A stretch of 14,021 nt of DNA. Origin: Pirellulales bacterium (GTDB taxonomy: Bacteria; Planctomycetota; Planctomycetia; Pirellulales; JAICIG01). The notes beneath the pieces were generated by a model. The model did no database searches. It was not told where the DNA came from and was given only the letters and a program-made list of their open reading frames with translations. The stretch's first letter is position 1, and every line of letters begins with the position of its first letter. Positions 6,968 through 13,002 of this stretch are shown piece by piece. The stretch lies in assembly GCA_025924495.1 (NCBI GenBank), contig JAICIG010000196.1, positions 1-14,021 on the forward strand. Direction: 5' to 3'. Made by a program: the position numbers and the translations under genes.

Positions 6968-8785
6968 GTGTTGCGAAATGCGATTTTAGTCGCGCTGGTT
7001 TGGACCTGGATGGCGGCCGGGGCCGTCGCCCAACAAGACGACATCCGCGAGCTGAAGCTCAAGGACTGGGCGCCCAAATCGATGCTCGTCGTCAAGCAGA
7101 CCGCCGTCGATCTGCCGCGGTTTCCGGCGATCGATGTGCATAACCATCTGGGCGGCGGCAAGCAATTTCTCGCGCCCAATCGCGTTGCACGGTATCTGGA
7201 AGAGATGAACGCCGCCGGCGTGCGGACGGTGGTCAATCTCGATGGCGGCTGGGGCGACCAATTGACCGAAACGCTGGCTGCGCTCGACGAGGCGCACCCC
7301 GACCGGTTCCTCACCTTCGCCCTGATCAACTTCGACGGCCTCGACGACGACGATTGGAGCCGGCGTGAGGCCGAGCGGCTCGGAGCGAGCTTTCGCGCCG
7401 GCGCCAAAGGGTTGAAGTTCCACAAGTCGCTCGGGCTGAGTTACCGCTACAAGAACGGCAAGTTGATGCCGGTGGATGATCCCAAGCTCGATCCGATCTT
7501 TGCGGTGTGCGCCAAGTACAAGCGGCCGGTGATGCTGCATACCGCCGACCCCGCCGCGTTCTTCACGCCCCTCGATCGTTTCAACGAGCGCTGGCACGAA
7601 CTGAACGAGCATCCCAACTGGCTCTTTTTCGGCGAGCGCTTCCCGAGCCGCGAGGAACTGCTCGAGCAATTCGTCAACACCGTCGCCCGGCATCCCGAAA
7701 CGACGTTCATTGGCGCCCATTTCGGCAACAACGTCGAAGACCTCGCCACGGTCGGCCGCTGGCTCGATCAATACCCGAACTTGTACATCGATATCGACGC
7801 GCGAATCTCCGAACTCGGCCGGCAGCCGTATACGGCGCGGCGGTTCTTGATCAAGTATCAAGACCGAATCATGTTCGGTACCGACACGACGCCCAAGCGG
7901 GAGGCGTTTCGCATTTATTACCGCTTTCTGGAAACCGACGACGAATACTTCGACTGCGCCGCCAGCCATCACCTGCAAGGTTTTTGGATGATCTACGGCG
8001 TGTTCCTGCCCGGCGACGTGCTCGAAAAAATTTATCGCACCAACGCCGAGCGGATTCTGCTCGAGGCGCCCAAGACGGCGACGGCCGGCGCAGCAGCGGT
8101 CGCCGAACCGAAATCGCCAAGCGCCGCTCGGCAAGCCGAGAAAAGGTGCCTGGTGCGAAAGACCGACGACTTCGCAGTGACGGGCGACGGCAGCGCCGCG
8201 GCCTGGAAGAAGGCGGCCTGGGAGCCGCTCGCGCGCCGCGGTGACGAGGGGCTCGACTACACGGCCCGTTTCAAGTCGCTTTACTCCGACCAGGGCTTAT
8301 ATGTGCTGATGAATGGCGACGACGCGCGACTGTCGGCGAAAATCGACCAGGACTTCGCCGATCTGTGGACCGAAGACGTGTTCGAAGTTTTCCTTTGGCC
8401 CGACAGCCGGCAGACGGTGTACTTCGAATATGAAATCTCGCCGCTGGGTTACGAGCTGCCGATCCTCGTGCCGAACTTCGGCAGCCGTTTCAAAGGCTGG
8501 CTGCCCTGGCACTATGAAGGCGATCGCCGCATTCGCAAGGCGGTCGCCATTGCCGGCGGCAAGCAGACGCCGGGCGCCGACATCAACGGTTGGACGGCCG
8601 AGATCTTCATCCCCTACGCGCTGCTCGAACCGCTTGAAAACGTGCCGCCGAAATCAGGCTCCACGTGGCGCGCCAACTTCTATCGCATGGACTACGACCA
8701 AGGCCGCGCGACCGGCTGGAACTGGTCCCCCGTCGGCCCCAGCTTTCACGACTACGAGAAGTTCGGCTCGCTGCAATTCGAGTGA
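6968..8785 (+). CDS. Secreted amidohydrolase (Amidohydro_2) fused to a CBM9-like domain, 605 aa
   Basis: Residues 1-22 are a signal peptide (MLRNAILVALVWTW, then AGAVAQ). Residues about 50-366 form a metal-dependent TIM-barrel hydrolase of the amidohydrolase-2 type. DVHNH (56-60) supplies the first two His ligands, GLKFHK (148-153) a Lys, MLHTAD (189-194) and GAHFGN (249-254) further His, and FGTDTTP (303-309) the late catalytic Asp. After an Ala/Pro-rich linker (370-392), residues about 395-605 resemble carbohydrate-binding family 9-like (DOMON-type) domains: EDVFEVFLWPD, FEYEISPLG, a run of aromatic positions and the closing SFHDYEKFGSLQF. Members of the barrel family carry out hydrolysis or decarboxylation of small aromatic or lactone substrates; the attached domain suggests action on or near a glycan in the periplasm. 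The actual substrate is unknown. GTG 6968 is chosen on the ribosome site and signal peptide. Confidence 0.92.
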   Translation: MLRNAILVALVWTWMAAGAVAQQDDIRELKLKDWAPKSMLVVKQTAVDLPRFPAIDVHNHLGGGKQFLAPNRVARYLEEMNAAGVRTVVNLDGGWGDQLTETLAALDEAHPDRFLTFALINFDGLDDDDWSRREAERLGASFRAGAKGLKFHKSLGLSYRYKNGKLMPVDDPKLDPIFAVCAKYKRPVMLHTADPAAFFTPLDRFNERWHELNEHPNWLFFGERFPSREELLEQFVNTVARHPETTFIGAHFGNNVEDLATVGRWLDQYPNLYIDIDARISELGRQPYTARRFLIKYQDRIMFGTDTTPKREAFRIYYRFLETDDEYFDCAASHHLQGFWMIYGVFLPGDVLEKIYRTNAERILLEAPKTATAGAAAVAEPKSPSAARQAEKRCLVRKTDDFAVTGDGSAAAWKKAAWEPLARRGDEGLDYTARFKSLYSDQGLYVLMNGDDARLSAKIDQDFADLWTEDVFEVFLWPDSRQTVYFEYEISPLGYELPILVPNFGSRFKGWLPWHYEGDRRIRKAVAIAGGKQTPGADINGWTAEIFIPYALLEPLENVPPKSGSTWRANFYRMDYDQGRATGWNWSPVGPSFHDYEKFGSLQFE

Positions 8786-8816
8786 CGTTTCCTCTTCCCT
8801 CGTTCTCACACCCCCT

Positions 8817-8863
8817 CGTTCCCACGCTCTGCGTGGGAACGGCGGCCCGGACGCTCTGCGTCC
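8817..8863 (+). terminator. Double hairpin repeat after the amidohydrolase gene
   Basis: CGTTCCCACGC (8817-8827), loop TCT, then GCGTGGGAACG (8831-8841) form a perfect 11-base-pair stem. A second stem with the same TCT loop, GGACGC/GCGTCC, follows at 8849-8863. This CTCGTTCCCACGCTCTGCGTGGGAACG element is a dispersed repeat I associate with planctomycete genomes. It begins 31 bases after the stop codon and can end transcription or protect the mRNA 3' end. There is no strong T run. Confidence 0.65.
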
Positions 8864-8947
8864 TCGTTGTCATTTTCAAAGCGGACGGCAGACATAGCCT
8901 GGTCTATTGGCGCAGTGCGTTGGACGCGGCGTTCCGCTTATCGGGCA

Positions 8948-9058
8948 TCATCGTGCGAGGGTGGAACCGATCGCAGGGAGCAATGCGAACGCTACGGCAG
9001 TAGCTAGAAAGGCGACGACGCGCTTATTGACGAGGAAAACCAACCCGGCGCCCGCCAT
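8948..9058 (-). CDS. Possible short hydrophobic protein, 36 aa
   Basis: A short frame from ATG 9058 encodes two hydrophobic stretches (GLVFLV and VVAFLATAVAFALLPAI) around NKR, so it would be a single-span or hairpin membrane peptide. The frame is open much further upstream (to 9508), but that extension is in a different frame from the PilZ gene and has poor composition. No ribosome site precedes the ATG. It could equally be the remnant of a larger membrane protein. The 8786-9143 stretch otherwise holds only the hairpins at 8817-8863. Confidence 0.25.
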   Translation of the reverse strand: MAGAGLVFLVNKRVVAFLATAVAFALLPAIGSTLAR

Positions 9059-9143
9059 CAGCCATAGCGAAACTTCGGCGTTCGATACCGGCCTTAATGG
9101 AGACGGAAGCGTTCGGAGTCGTGCGTGGGTAAGGTTTTCGCAG

Positions 9144-9512
9144 CTATTGCAATCGCTTAACGAATGCACACGATACCAGGAATCCATGGCTATCCTCGGT
9201 ATTGTGTTCGCTGCAATCAATGACCCTCGCCGCCATGAGGAACACGGGCCGCTCGCGTTCGTTGAGCCGCAGAACGAAATGCTCGCTTCCTGGCCTGACC
9301 GGCGATAAGAAGGAAATCCCGTCTCGCGACAGCGCACAGCACTGAACGGGGCAGAAAGCGCTCTCAGGAGGTGCGCTACGCCCATCATAAGGAGCCGCCA
9401 TGCGCATGCAGGAAAACGGCTTGGCGCCTGATCGCCGACCGTACTGATCCGAGTAAAAGCCGTCGAACGGTACGACGACGGCATCCGCTTCCATTTCTTC
9501 AGATGCATTCAT
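9144..9512 (-). CDS. PilZ-domain protein, 122 aa
   Basis: A stand-alone PilZ-like domain, the fold that commonly binds cyclic di-GMP. The pattern runs GRRSGAKPF (25-33), AAPYDG (39-44), CALSRDGISFLSP (59-71) and a final strand FLVSCAFVKRL (111-121). The canonical RxxxR is seen as R27-x3-K31, and D/N-x-S-x-x-G as A60-L-S62-R-D-G65, so one ligand-binding Arg and the Asp/Asn are changed. Binding to cyclic di-GMP may therefore be weak or lost. I begin at ATG 9512, which has AGGA eight bases upstream; a longer frame reaches a TTG at 9557 without support. The gene lies downstream of the receiver-HDOD gene on the same strand, consistent with one signalling operon. The family call is by pattern only. 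Confidence 0.7.
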   Translation of the reverse strand: MNASEEMEADAVVVPFDGFYSDQYGRRSGAKPFSCMRMAAPYDGRSAPPESAFCPVQCCALSRDGISFLSPVRPGSEHFVLRLNERERPVFLMAARVIDCSEHNTEDSHGFLVSCAFVKRLQ

Positions 9513-9667
9513 GCAATCAATCCTGCCCCGGAAACCAAAACCGCGAACCTGAATCAATCATCAACGCAACGCCTGCTGCTTAGAGACGGGCGGGATTTGC
9601 TGACGCGGCGGAGTTGGTTCTGCTCCGGCCGCTCGAAAACTCCGAACATGCTTCTTTCAGAGTTCGA

Positions 9668-10870
9668 TTACTGCAGGGCAGGCCGAGCGGCGTTCCCAGT
9701 GATGCATATTCGCTCGCGCGCTGCGCGTCGGTGAGGATCAGGCGCCGCTGGGCGGCGGGACCGGGCCAATACCGGCACAGGTGGGATCTCGACGAGCTGC
9801 CACGGTTCCCAACCGCCGACGGCCAGGTTGCCGAGCAAGACGGCGATTTTCACCAGTTCAGTCTTGGTGCGCAATGGCTCTTGCACCTGTTCCAGTTGAT
9901 AGTAGCTGTCGGCCAGATGCTTGAGCGGCTGACAGACCGATGCGGGCACTTTCCACATTGAAAGTAGGCGCGCCGCCACATCCGCATGCCGCGTCGGAAA
10001 GATTCGAACTTCCTGATCGACCAGCGAAGTGCCGGTTTGCTCGCAGGCCGCGACCATTGCCTTATATTCTTCCGTGAAAACCGTGCCCAAGACGACCCGC
10101 CCCAGTTCGCTCATCAGCGCACTGAGAAACAGTCCATCGCTTTCCATGGCCAGCCCCGCGTGCTGACATAGACGATTCACGGCGATCCCGGCGGCAATGC
10201 TCTGGCGCGCCGTCCGGGCGACGTCCAGCCATGGCAATCGCGATTGAGTCATCCCGGAGAGGGCCGCAGTGGCCATCGCCAACTCCCCGATTCGCTTGGT
10301 CCCAATGCGAATGACCGCCTCTTCAATATCAAGCAGTTTTAGATTCGTTGGATTGTAAAACGGGCTATTCGCCAAGCGGAGCAGTTCCGCCGCCAACGCC
10401 GGGTCGCGTTTGATTGTTTCCCCGATTAGATGCATGTCGGCGTCAGGCGAGCTTGTCAACTTGGCGACATCCATCGCCGCCGAGGAAATCGGCAACAGGC
10501 TCGCCATGATGGCGATCTTACCTTCGAGCTCGGGGCCGCTGAGCCGTCGAATCGCTGCGACCGATAATCCAAGCTCGATGTCGCGAGGAAGCGAGTCGCA
10601 CAACTGGCCGCCTGCTTCGCCGGGATTGAGCGATGCCTTGCGTCGAGTGAGCAGGGCGTCGACCTTCGCTACAAACAATTGAAAGTCGAGCGGCTTGTAC
10701 ATTACGTCGTCAACGCCGCGCACCAATAAGTCCCGCGAAATCCTCGGGTCGGTGATTCCAGACACCACCAAGATGATCGGGCGCCGCCGTTGCTGCAGCA
10801 GATCGACGCACAAGTTGGTGGCAAACATCGCATCGATAAATGATGTGTGGTCGATCTGCCAACTCGCCAA
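9668..10870 (-). CDS. Partial receiver plus HDOD-domain signalling protein, 400 aa
   Basis: Residues 1-75 are the second half of a CheY-like receiver: a probable phospho-acceptor Asp13 in SFIDAMF, ILVVSG (33-38), GVDDVMYKPLD (52-62) with Lys59. The first half (strands 1-2 with the acidic pair) is absent. Residues about 115-340 form an HDOD domain, a catalytically dead HD relative used in signalling: LPISSAAMDVAKL, GETIKRDPALAAELLRLANSPFY split over 150-172, ALMSELGRVVLG (251-262, with Ser-Glu at the HD position) and RHADVAARLLSMWKVP (294-309). The start at TTG 10870 has AGGAG four bases upstream but is uncertain. A zinc-ribbon-like frame overlaps this 5' end (10710-10913). The last 30 residues, after VPVLAR, have unnatural Arg/Pro-rich composition, and a shifted frame continues to 9580, so a frameshift near 9760 is possible. 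A role in a two-component or cyclic di-GMP circuit is inferred from domains and the PilZ neighbour. Confidence 0.85.
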   Translation of the reverse strand: MASWQIDHTSFIDAMFATNLCVDLLQQRRRPIILVVSGITDPRISRDLLVRGVDDVMYKPLDFQLFVAKVDALLTRRKASLNPGEAGGQLCDSLPRDIELGLSVAAIRRLSGPELEGKIAIMASLLPISSAAMDVAKLTSSPDADMHLIGETIKRDPALAAELLRLANSPFYNPTNLKLLDIEEAVIRIGTKRIGELAMATAALSGMTQSRLPWLDVARTARQSIAAGIAVNRLCQHAGLAMESDGLFLSALMSELGRVVLGTVFTEEYKAMVAACEQTGTSLVDQEVRIFPTRHADVAARLLSMWKVPASVCQPLKHLADSYYQLEQVQEPLRTKTELVKIAVLLGNLAVGGWEPWQLVEIPPVPVLARSRRPAAPDPHRRAARERICITGNAARPALQ

Positions 10871-10913
10871 GACGCTCCTGCTTCTCAGTAGCGCCGCACA
10901 GTGGGCATTTCAT
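10710..10913 (-). CDS. Possible zinc-ribbon protein or zinc-ribbon N-terminus, overlapping the HDOD gene
   Basis: A 67-residue frame begins MKCPLCGATEK and carries a second knuckle YRCDVCHQL, giving C3-x2-C6 and C28-x2-C31, the layout of a zinc ribbon. GGGAG stands about seven bases before the ATG at 10913, a good ribosome site. The first 20 codons have the local GC bias. From about residue 22 on, the third-position bias moves to the HDOD frame, and the C-terminal part (RRSAAATAAP and onward) looks non-coding. Two readings are possible: a real small zinc-ribbon gene overlapping the HDOD gene by about 160 bases, or the original N-terminus of the HDOD protein separated by a frameshift near 10860. 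Confidence 0.4.
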   Translation of the reverse strand: MKCPLCGATEKQERLGELADRPHIIYRCDVCHQLVRRSAAATAAPDHLGGVWNHRPEDFAGLIGARR

Positions 10914-11067
10914 TGGCGGTCTCCCGAGGAACGTGGTCGTTTTGGGTTCATGTTCATGCCCGAGCCGTGCGCCTTGGACATTCCCTTTGCCAAAATGCAC
11001 GTTTTGCCACGCAGGCTTTCGAACTGCAAGATTTTTTGCAAGTGTCGTGCCAGACGCCTAAGAGGGT

Positions 11068-11076
11068 TGATATAAT
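11068..11076 (+). promoter_or_regulatory. Extended -10 promoter of the small coiled-coil gene
   Basis: TGATATAAT is a perfect TATAAT hexamer (11071-11076) with the TG extension one base upstream. No good -35 is present at 17 bases (the sequence there is TGCCAG), which is acceptable for an extended -10 promoter. Transcription should start at about 11083-11085, essentially at the ATG at 11085. Confidence 0.55.
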
Positions 11077-11084
11077 CCGCCCTC

Positions 11085-11252
11085 ATGCGTGCGGCGGAGG
11101 AAGAAGGCGGGCAGGAGTCAGGAACCGAAAGCCTATGGGCGCGCATTCAATCATTGCGGGAGACTCAGCAGCGGCTGGTCGCAGAACTCCAAGAAGCAAT
11201 CGAGCGAAGCAAACAGTTGCACGATCGCCTCTCGGATAAAGCCAAGCGATAG
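11085..11252 (+). CDS. Small coiled-coil protein, 55 aa, probably leaderless mRNA
   Basis: A 55-residue frame from ATG 11085 to TAG 11250-11252. The first 15 residues are acidic and Gly-rich (MRAAEEEGGQESGTE). The rest (LWARIQSLRETQQRL and on to DRLSDKAKR) is a continuous charged amphipathic helix with hydrophobic residues at heptad spacing, ending in a basic tail. The length and pattern suggest a short dimeric coiled coil. I do not recognise a family. The codon composition favours this frame over the two alternatives. No Shine-Dalgarno sequence precedes the ATG, and a perfect extended -10 lies nine bases upstream, so translation is probably from a leaderless transcript. It is divergent from the zinc-ribbon/HDOD unit and is followed by a promoter-like site and terminator. 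Confidence 0.6.
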   Translation: MRAAEEEGGQESGTESLWARIQSLRETQQRLVAELQEAIERSKQLHDRLSDKAKR

Positions 11253-11266
11253 GCCGCTTCCCCCAG

Positions 11267-11295
11267 TTGCCGCTCAGCAACTCTCTGGCTAAAAT
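11267..11295 (+). promoter_or_regulatory. Possible promoter of the 153-aa protein and response regulator
   Basis: TTGCCG (11267-11272) and TAAAAT (11290-11295) are spaced by exactly 17 bases and match the -35 and -10 consensus at four and five of six positions. The start point would be near 11302, so the transcript would begin just before the hairpin at 11311-11341. Confidence 0.45.
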
Positions 11296-11310
11296 ACCGC
11301 TTCGTTTTCG

Positions 11311-11341
11311 AGCCACGGCGGCCATGCCACCGTGGCTTTTT
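11311..11341 (+). terminator. Intrinsic terminator hairpin in the leader of the next gene
   Basis: AGCCACGG (11311-11318) pairs with CCGTGGCT (11330-11337). After one mismatch the stem continues with GGC/GCC around a CAT loop (11320-11328). The run TTTTT (11337-11341) follows directly, giving a textbook intrinsic terminator. It lies 58 bases after the small coiled-coil gene and only 18 bases before the ATG at 11360, downstream of the promoter-like site at 11267-11295. Confidence 0.75.
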
Positions 11342-11359
11342 CGTTCGGCGATTTGGCTC

Positions 11360-11821
11360 ATGGATGATATCGAGTTTCAAGTAAAATCATTGGTGGAGTT
11401 GTTGGGCCGAGTTCCTGAGGAACAGCGACTTCAAAATCTGCATAGGTCATTGAGTTGGTTGCAGGCGGGGGGCCTCGACCCCTCCGCGATTCGAGCAATC
11501 GAACTTCAAGTTTGTGAACAGCTTGGCCTGCCGATCAGCGATCCGCTTGAGCGGCTGCCGCATATCTTCGTAAACTTTGTGCAACAAGGTACGCAGGGCA
11601 TGAAGCTCGGCTTTATGGCGCGCGCCGGGGCGGAGCAACTTGTCAAATCTCAAGCCGAGAAGATCAGAAAGCGACTGGAGCAGCGTGGTTGCGAAGTCAG
11701 CGATATGGTCTACGTGCCGAACCCGAATGAGCAGTTCTATTGGTTCCGCGCCAAGGATCGCTCCGAACCGCCCACCGTGCGGGAACTGTTGGAAGGCTAC
11801 GATGACGTGATTCTGAGATGA
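11360..11821 (+). CDS. Hypothetical helical protein, 153 aa
   Basis: I do not recognise this protein. Residues 1-35 form charged amphipathic helices (FQVKSLVELLGRVPEEQRL). The stretch about 40-80 is helical with a Pro break. Residues 93-110 (LVKSQAEKIRKRLEQRG) are a long basic helix, followed by a beta-like VSDMVYVPNPNEQFYWFRA (113-131). There is no signal peptide or membrane segment. The frame is open further upstream to a TTG at 11267, but that part spans the promoter-like site and terminator, so I start at ATG 11360. No Shine-Dalgarno sequence precedes this ATG. The response regulator gene follows after 33 bases, which suggests co-transcription and a possible role as its partner or output. 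Confidence 0.75.
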   Translation: MDDIEFQVKSLVELLGRVPEEQRLQNLHRSLSWLQAGGLDPSAIRAIELQVCEQLGLPISDPLERLPHIFVNFVQQGTQGMKLGFMARAGAEQLVKSQAEKIRKRLEQRGCEVSDMVYVPNPNEQFYWFRAKDRSEPPTVRELLEGYDDVILR

Positions 11822-11854
11822 AGTGGGCTGGGTAATCGTGACTCTCGGGAAAAG

Positions 11855-12223
11855 ATGAACATCCTTCGTGTCCTGATCGTCGAAGATCATCCGGCAACGG
11901 CGGAATTACTCTGCAAATGGGTCGAATCTGCCGGTCATCAGTTTCAGCTTGCTCGCACCGGATTTCAGGCATTACAAGCGGCGCCGAAGTTCGCTCCCCA
12001 GGTTGTTTTGCTGGACATCGGGCTGCCCGACATGGACGGCTGGGAACTGGCAAAGGAAATGAGACAGACCCCAGGATTGACCGATCCCAAGATCATCGCT
12101 GTAACCGCATTTCAAACGTCCGAAGATCGGCAAAAGTCGAAACAGGCAGGGATTGACTATCATCTCGGCAAGCCGGTAACCAGAAATGAAATACTGGCAA
12201 TGCTGACCCAGGCTTCCGAGTAA
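11855..12223 (+). CDS. Single-domain response regulator (CheY-like receiver), 122 aa
   Basis: A complete receiver domain with no output domain. It starts RVLIVEDHPATAELL, with the acidic pair Glu10/Asp11. Asp54 in VVLLDIGLPDMDGWEL is the phospho-acceptor, Thr84 in IIAVTAF is the switch Thr, and Lys106 in LGKPV is the conserved Lys. All key residues are intact, so phosphorylation by a histidine kinase is expected, but no kinase is present in the window. Output must go through protein contact. The start ATG 11855 has GGGA four bases upstream. The close spacing to the 153-residue gene suggests an operon. Receivers with the GLPDMDGWEL pattern are often found next to, or fused with, hybrid histidine kinases. 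Confidence 0.93.
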   Translation: MNILRVLIVEDHPATAELLCKWVESAGHQFQLARTGFQALQAAPKFAPQVVLLDIGLPDMDGWELAKEMRQTPGLTDPKIIAVTAFQTSEDRQKSKQAGIDYHLGKPVTRNEILAMLTQASE

Positions 12224-12228
12224 ATGAA

Positions 12229-12291
12229 CCGGTTGTCAGAAGCAATGGATGCAAATCGATGAGCCATGACGGCTCACAACCGGCTTCGGTT
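12229..12291 (+). terminator. Competing stem-loops after the response regulator gene
   Basis: CCGGTTGT (12229-12236) pairs with ACAACCGG (12276-12283) and encloses the small hairpin GAGCC/GGCTC (12261-12275). The right arm can instead pair onward as AACCG/CGGTT (12278-12291) around GCTT. The two forms exclude each other. There is no T run. The remaining gap up to 12458 holds one more GC stem (GCCCG/CGGGC, 12395-12407) and the ribosome site GAGGAG (12447-12452). Confidence 0.35.
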
Positions 12292-12458
12292 CAGACAGTT
12301 GGGCACGGATGAATTTCGGACATGCACAATGTCTGAGATCACAATTGAGCTAGTGAGCTGTTCCGCGGGATCGCCAACACGCCTTTAGCACACTGCCCGC
12401 CGCGGGCCTTCGGCTTCCGAACCAAGTCAGAGCCTACTACCGAGACGAGGAGCTTTGA

Positions 12459-12893
12459 ATGGCAGATGATATCTCCACGATCGCTGCCGGCATCGATGCG
12501 ATCTCGTCCGTCGATGACGTCGATCAGTTGCGATCCCTTGAAGAGCTGATCTCGCGATTCTTTCGATTACCTAGGGAAGCCGCCGACTTAGCTGTCTGGT
12601 TCCGATTATTCGAGCGGTTCCCCGAGGATGACGGCTACGAGATGTTTTGGACAATCTTGCATGGCATCGAGGCCATTCCAGGAGTAGAGCGACTCGTGGT
12701 TGAGTCCGTTCTTCGCCGTCCGTCGCGATTCCCCGTGCAGATGCTCAATCGAATGCTGAACGCAGGCACGACGCAAGTTGACGGTACGAGCGTGATGAGC
12801 CTGCTGGAATCAGTAGTCTCAAACCCAGAAAGCGCTGAAAGTGTTCGCGACGATGCGCAAGAATTCATCGCCTATCAGCGCGCTCGCGGTTAA
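12459..12893 (+). CDS. Helical protein resembling bacterial immunity proteins, 144 aa
   Basis: An all-helical, acidic, cytoplasmic protein with no signal peptide. The core pattern DDGYEMFWTILHGIEAIPG (57-75), ESVLRRPSRFPVQMLNRMLN (82-101) and VMSLLESVVSNP (112-123) resembles a family of short helical proteins that I recall as immunity proteins for polymorphic toxins, or as their orphan relatives. That assignment is from memory of the pattern and is uncertain. No toxin gene lies beside it. The start is well supported: GAGGAG (12447-12452) with a six-base spacer to ATG. The cupin gene follows after about 110 bases on the same strand. Confidence 0.8.
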   Translation: MADDISTIAAGIDAISSVDDVDQLRSLEELISRFFRLPREAADLAVWFRLFERFPEDDGYEMFWTILHGIEAIPGVERLVVESVLRRPSRFPVQMLNRMLNAGTTQVDGTSVMSLLESVVSNPESAESVRDDAQEFIAYQRARG

Positions 12894-13002
12894 AGCGACG
12901 ATCTAGAATGGGGAGTGCCTCAAGGCGGCGACAAAGTTCGACTGCAGTCACGTGCGCGCCAGAAGACGGCCGCGAGTCTGGAAGCAGGAGGTCGGCGGGT
13001 CT

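Noticed and set aside
6986..8134. 382-aa minus-strand ORF
   Set aside because: Antisense shadow of the amidohydrolase gene; composition mirrors the coding strand and no motif is seen.
8948..9508. 186-aa minus-strand ORF overlapping the PilZ gene
   Set aside because: The overlapping frame at 9144-9512 has the PilZ pattern and a ribosome site. Only the last 36 codons of this ORF look protein-like, and they are listed separately at low confidence.
9668..9961. Plus-strand ORFs opposite the HDOD gene (for example 9614-9961)
   Set aside because: They are antisense to a clear receiver-HDOD reading frame.
11267..11359. N-terminal extension of the 153-aa protein to TTG 11267
   Set aside because: The extension spans the promoter-like site and an intrinsic terminator and reads as non-native sequence.
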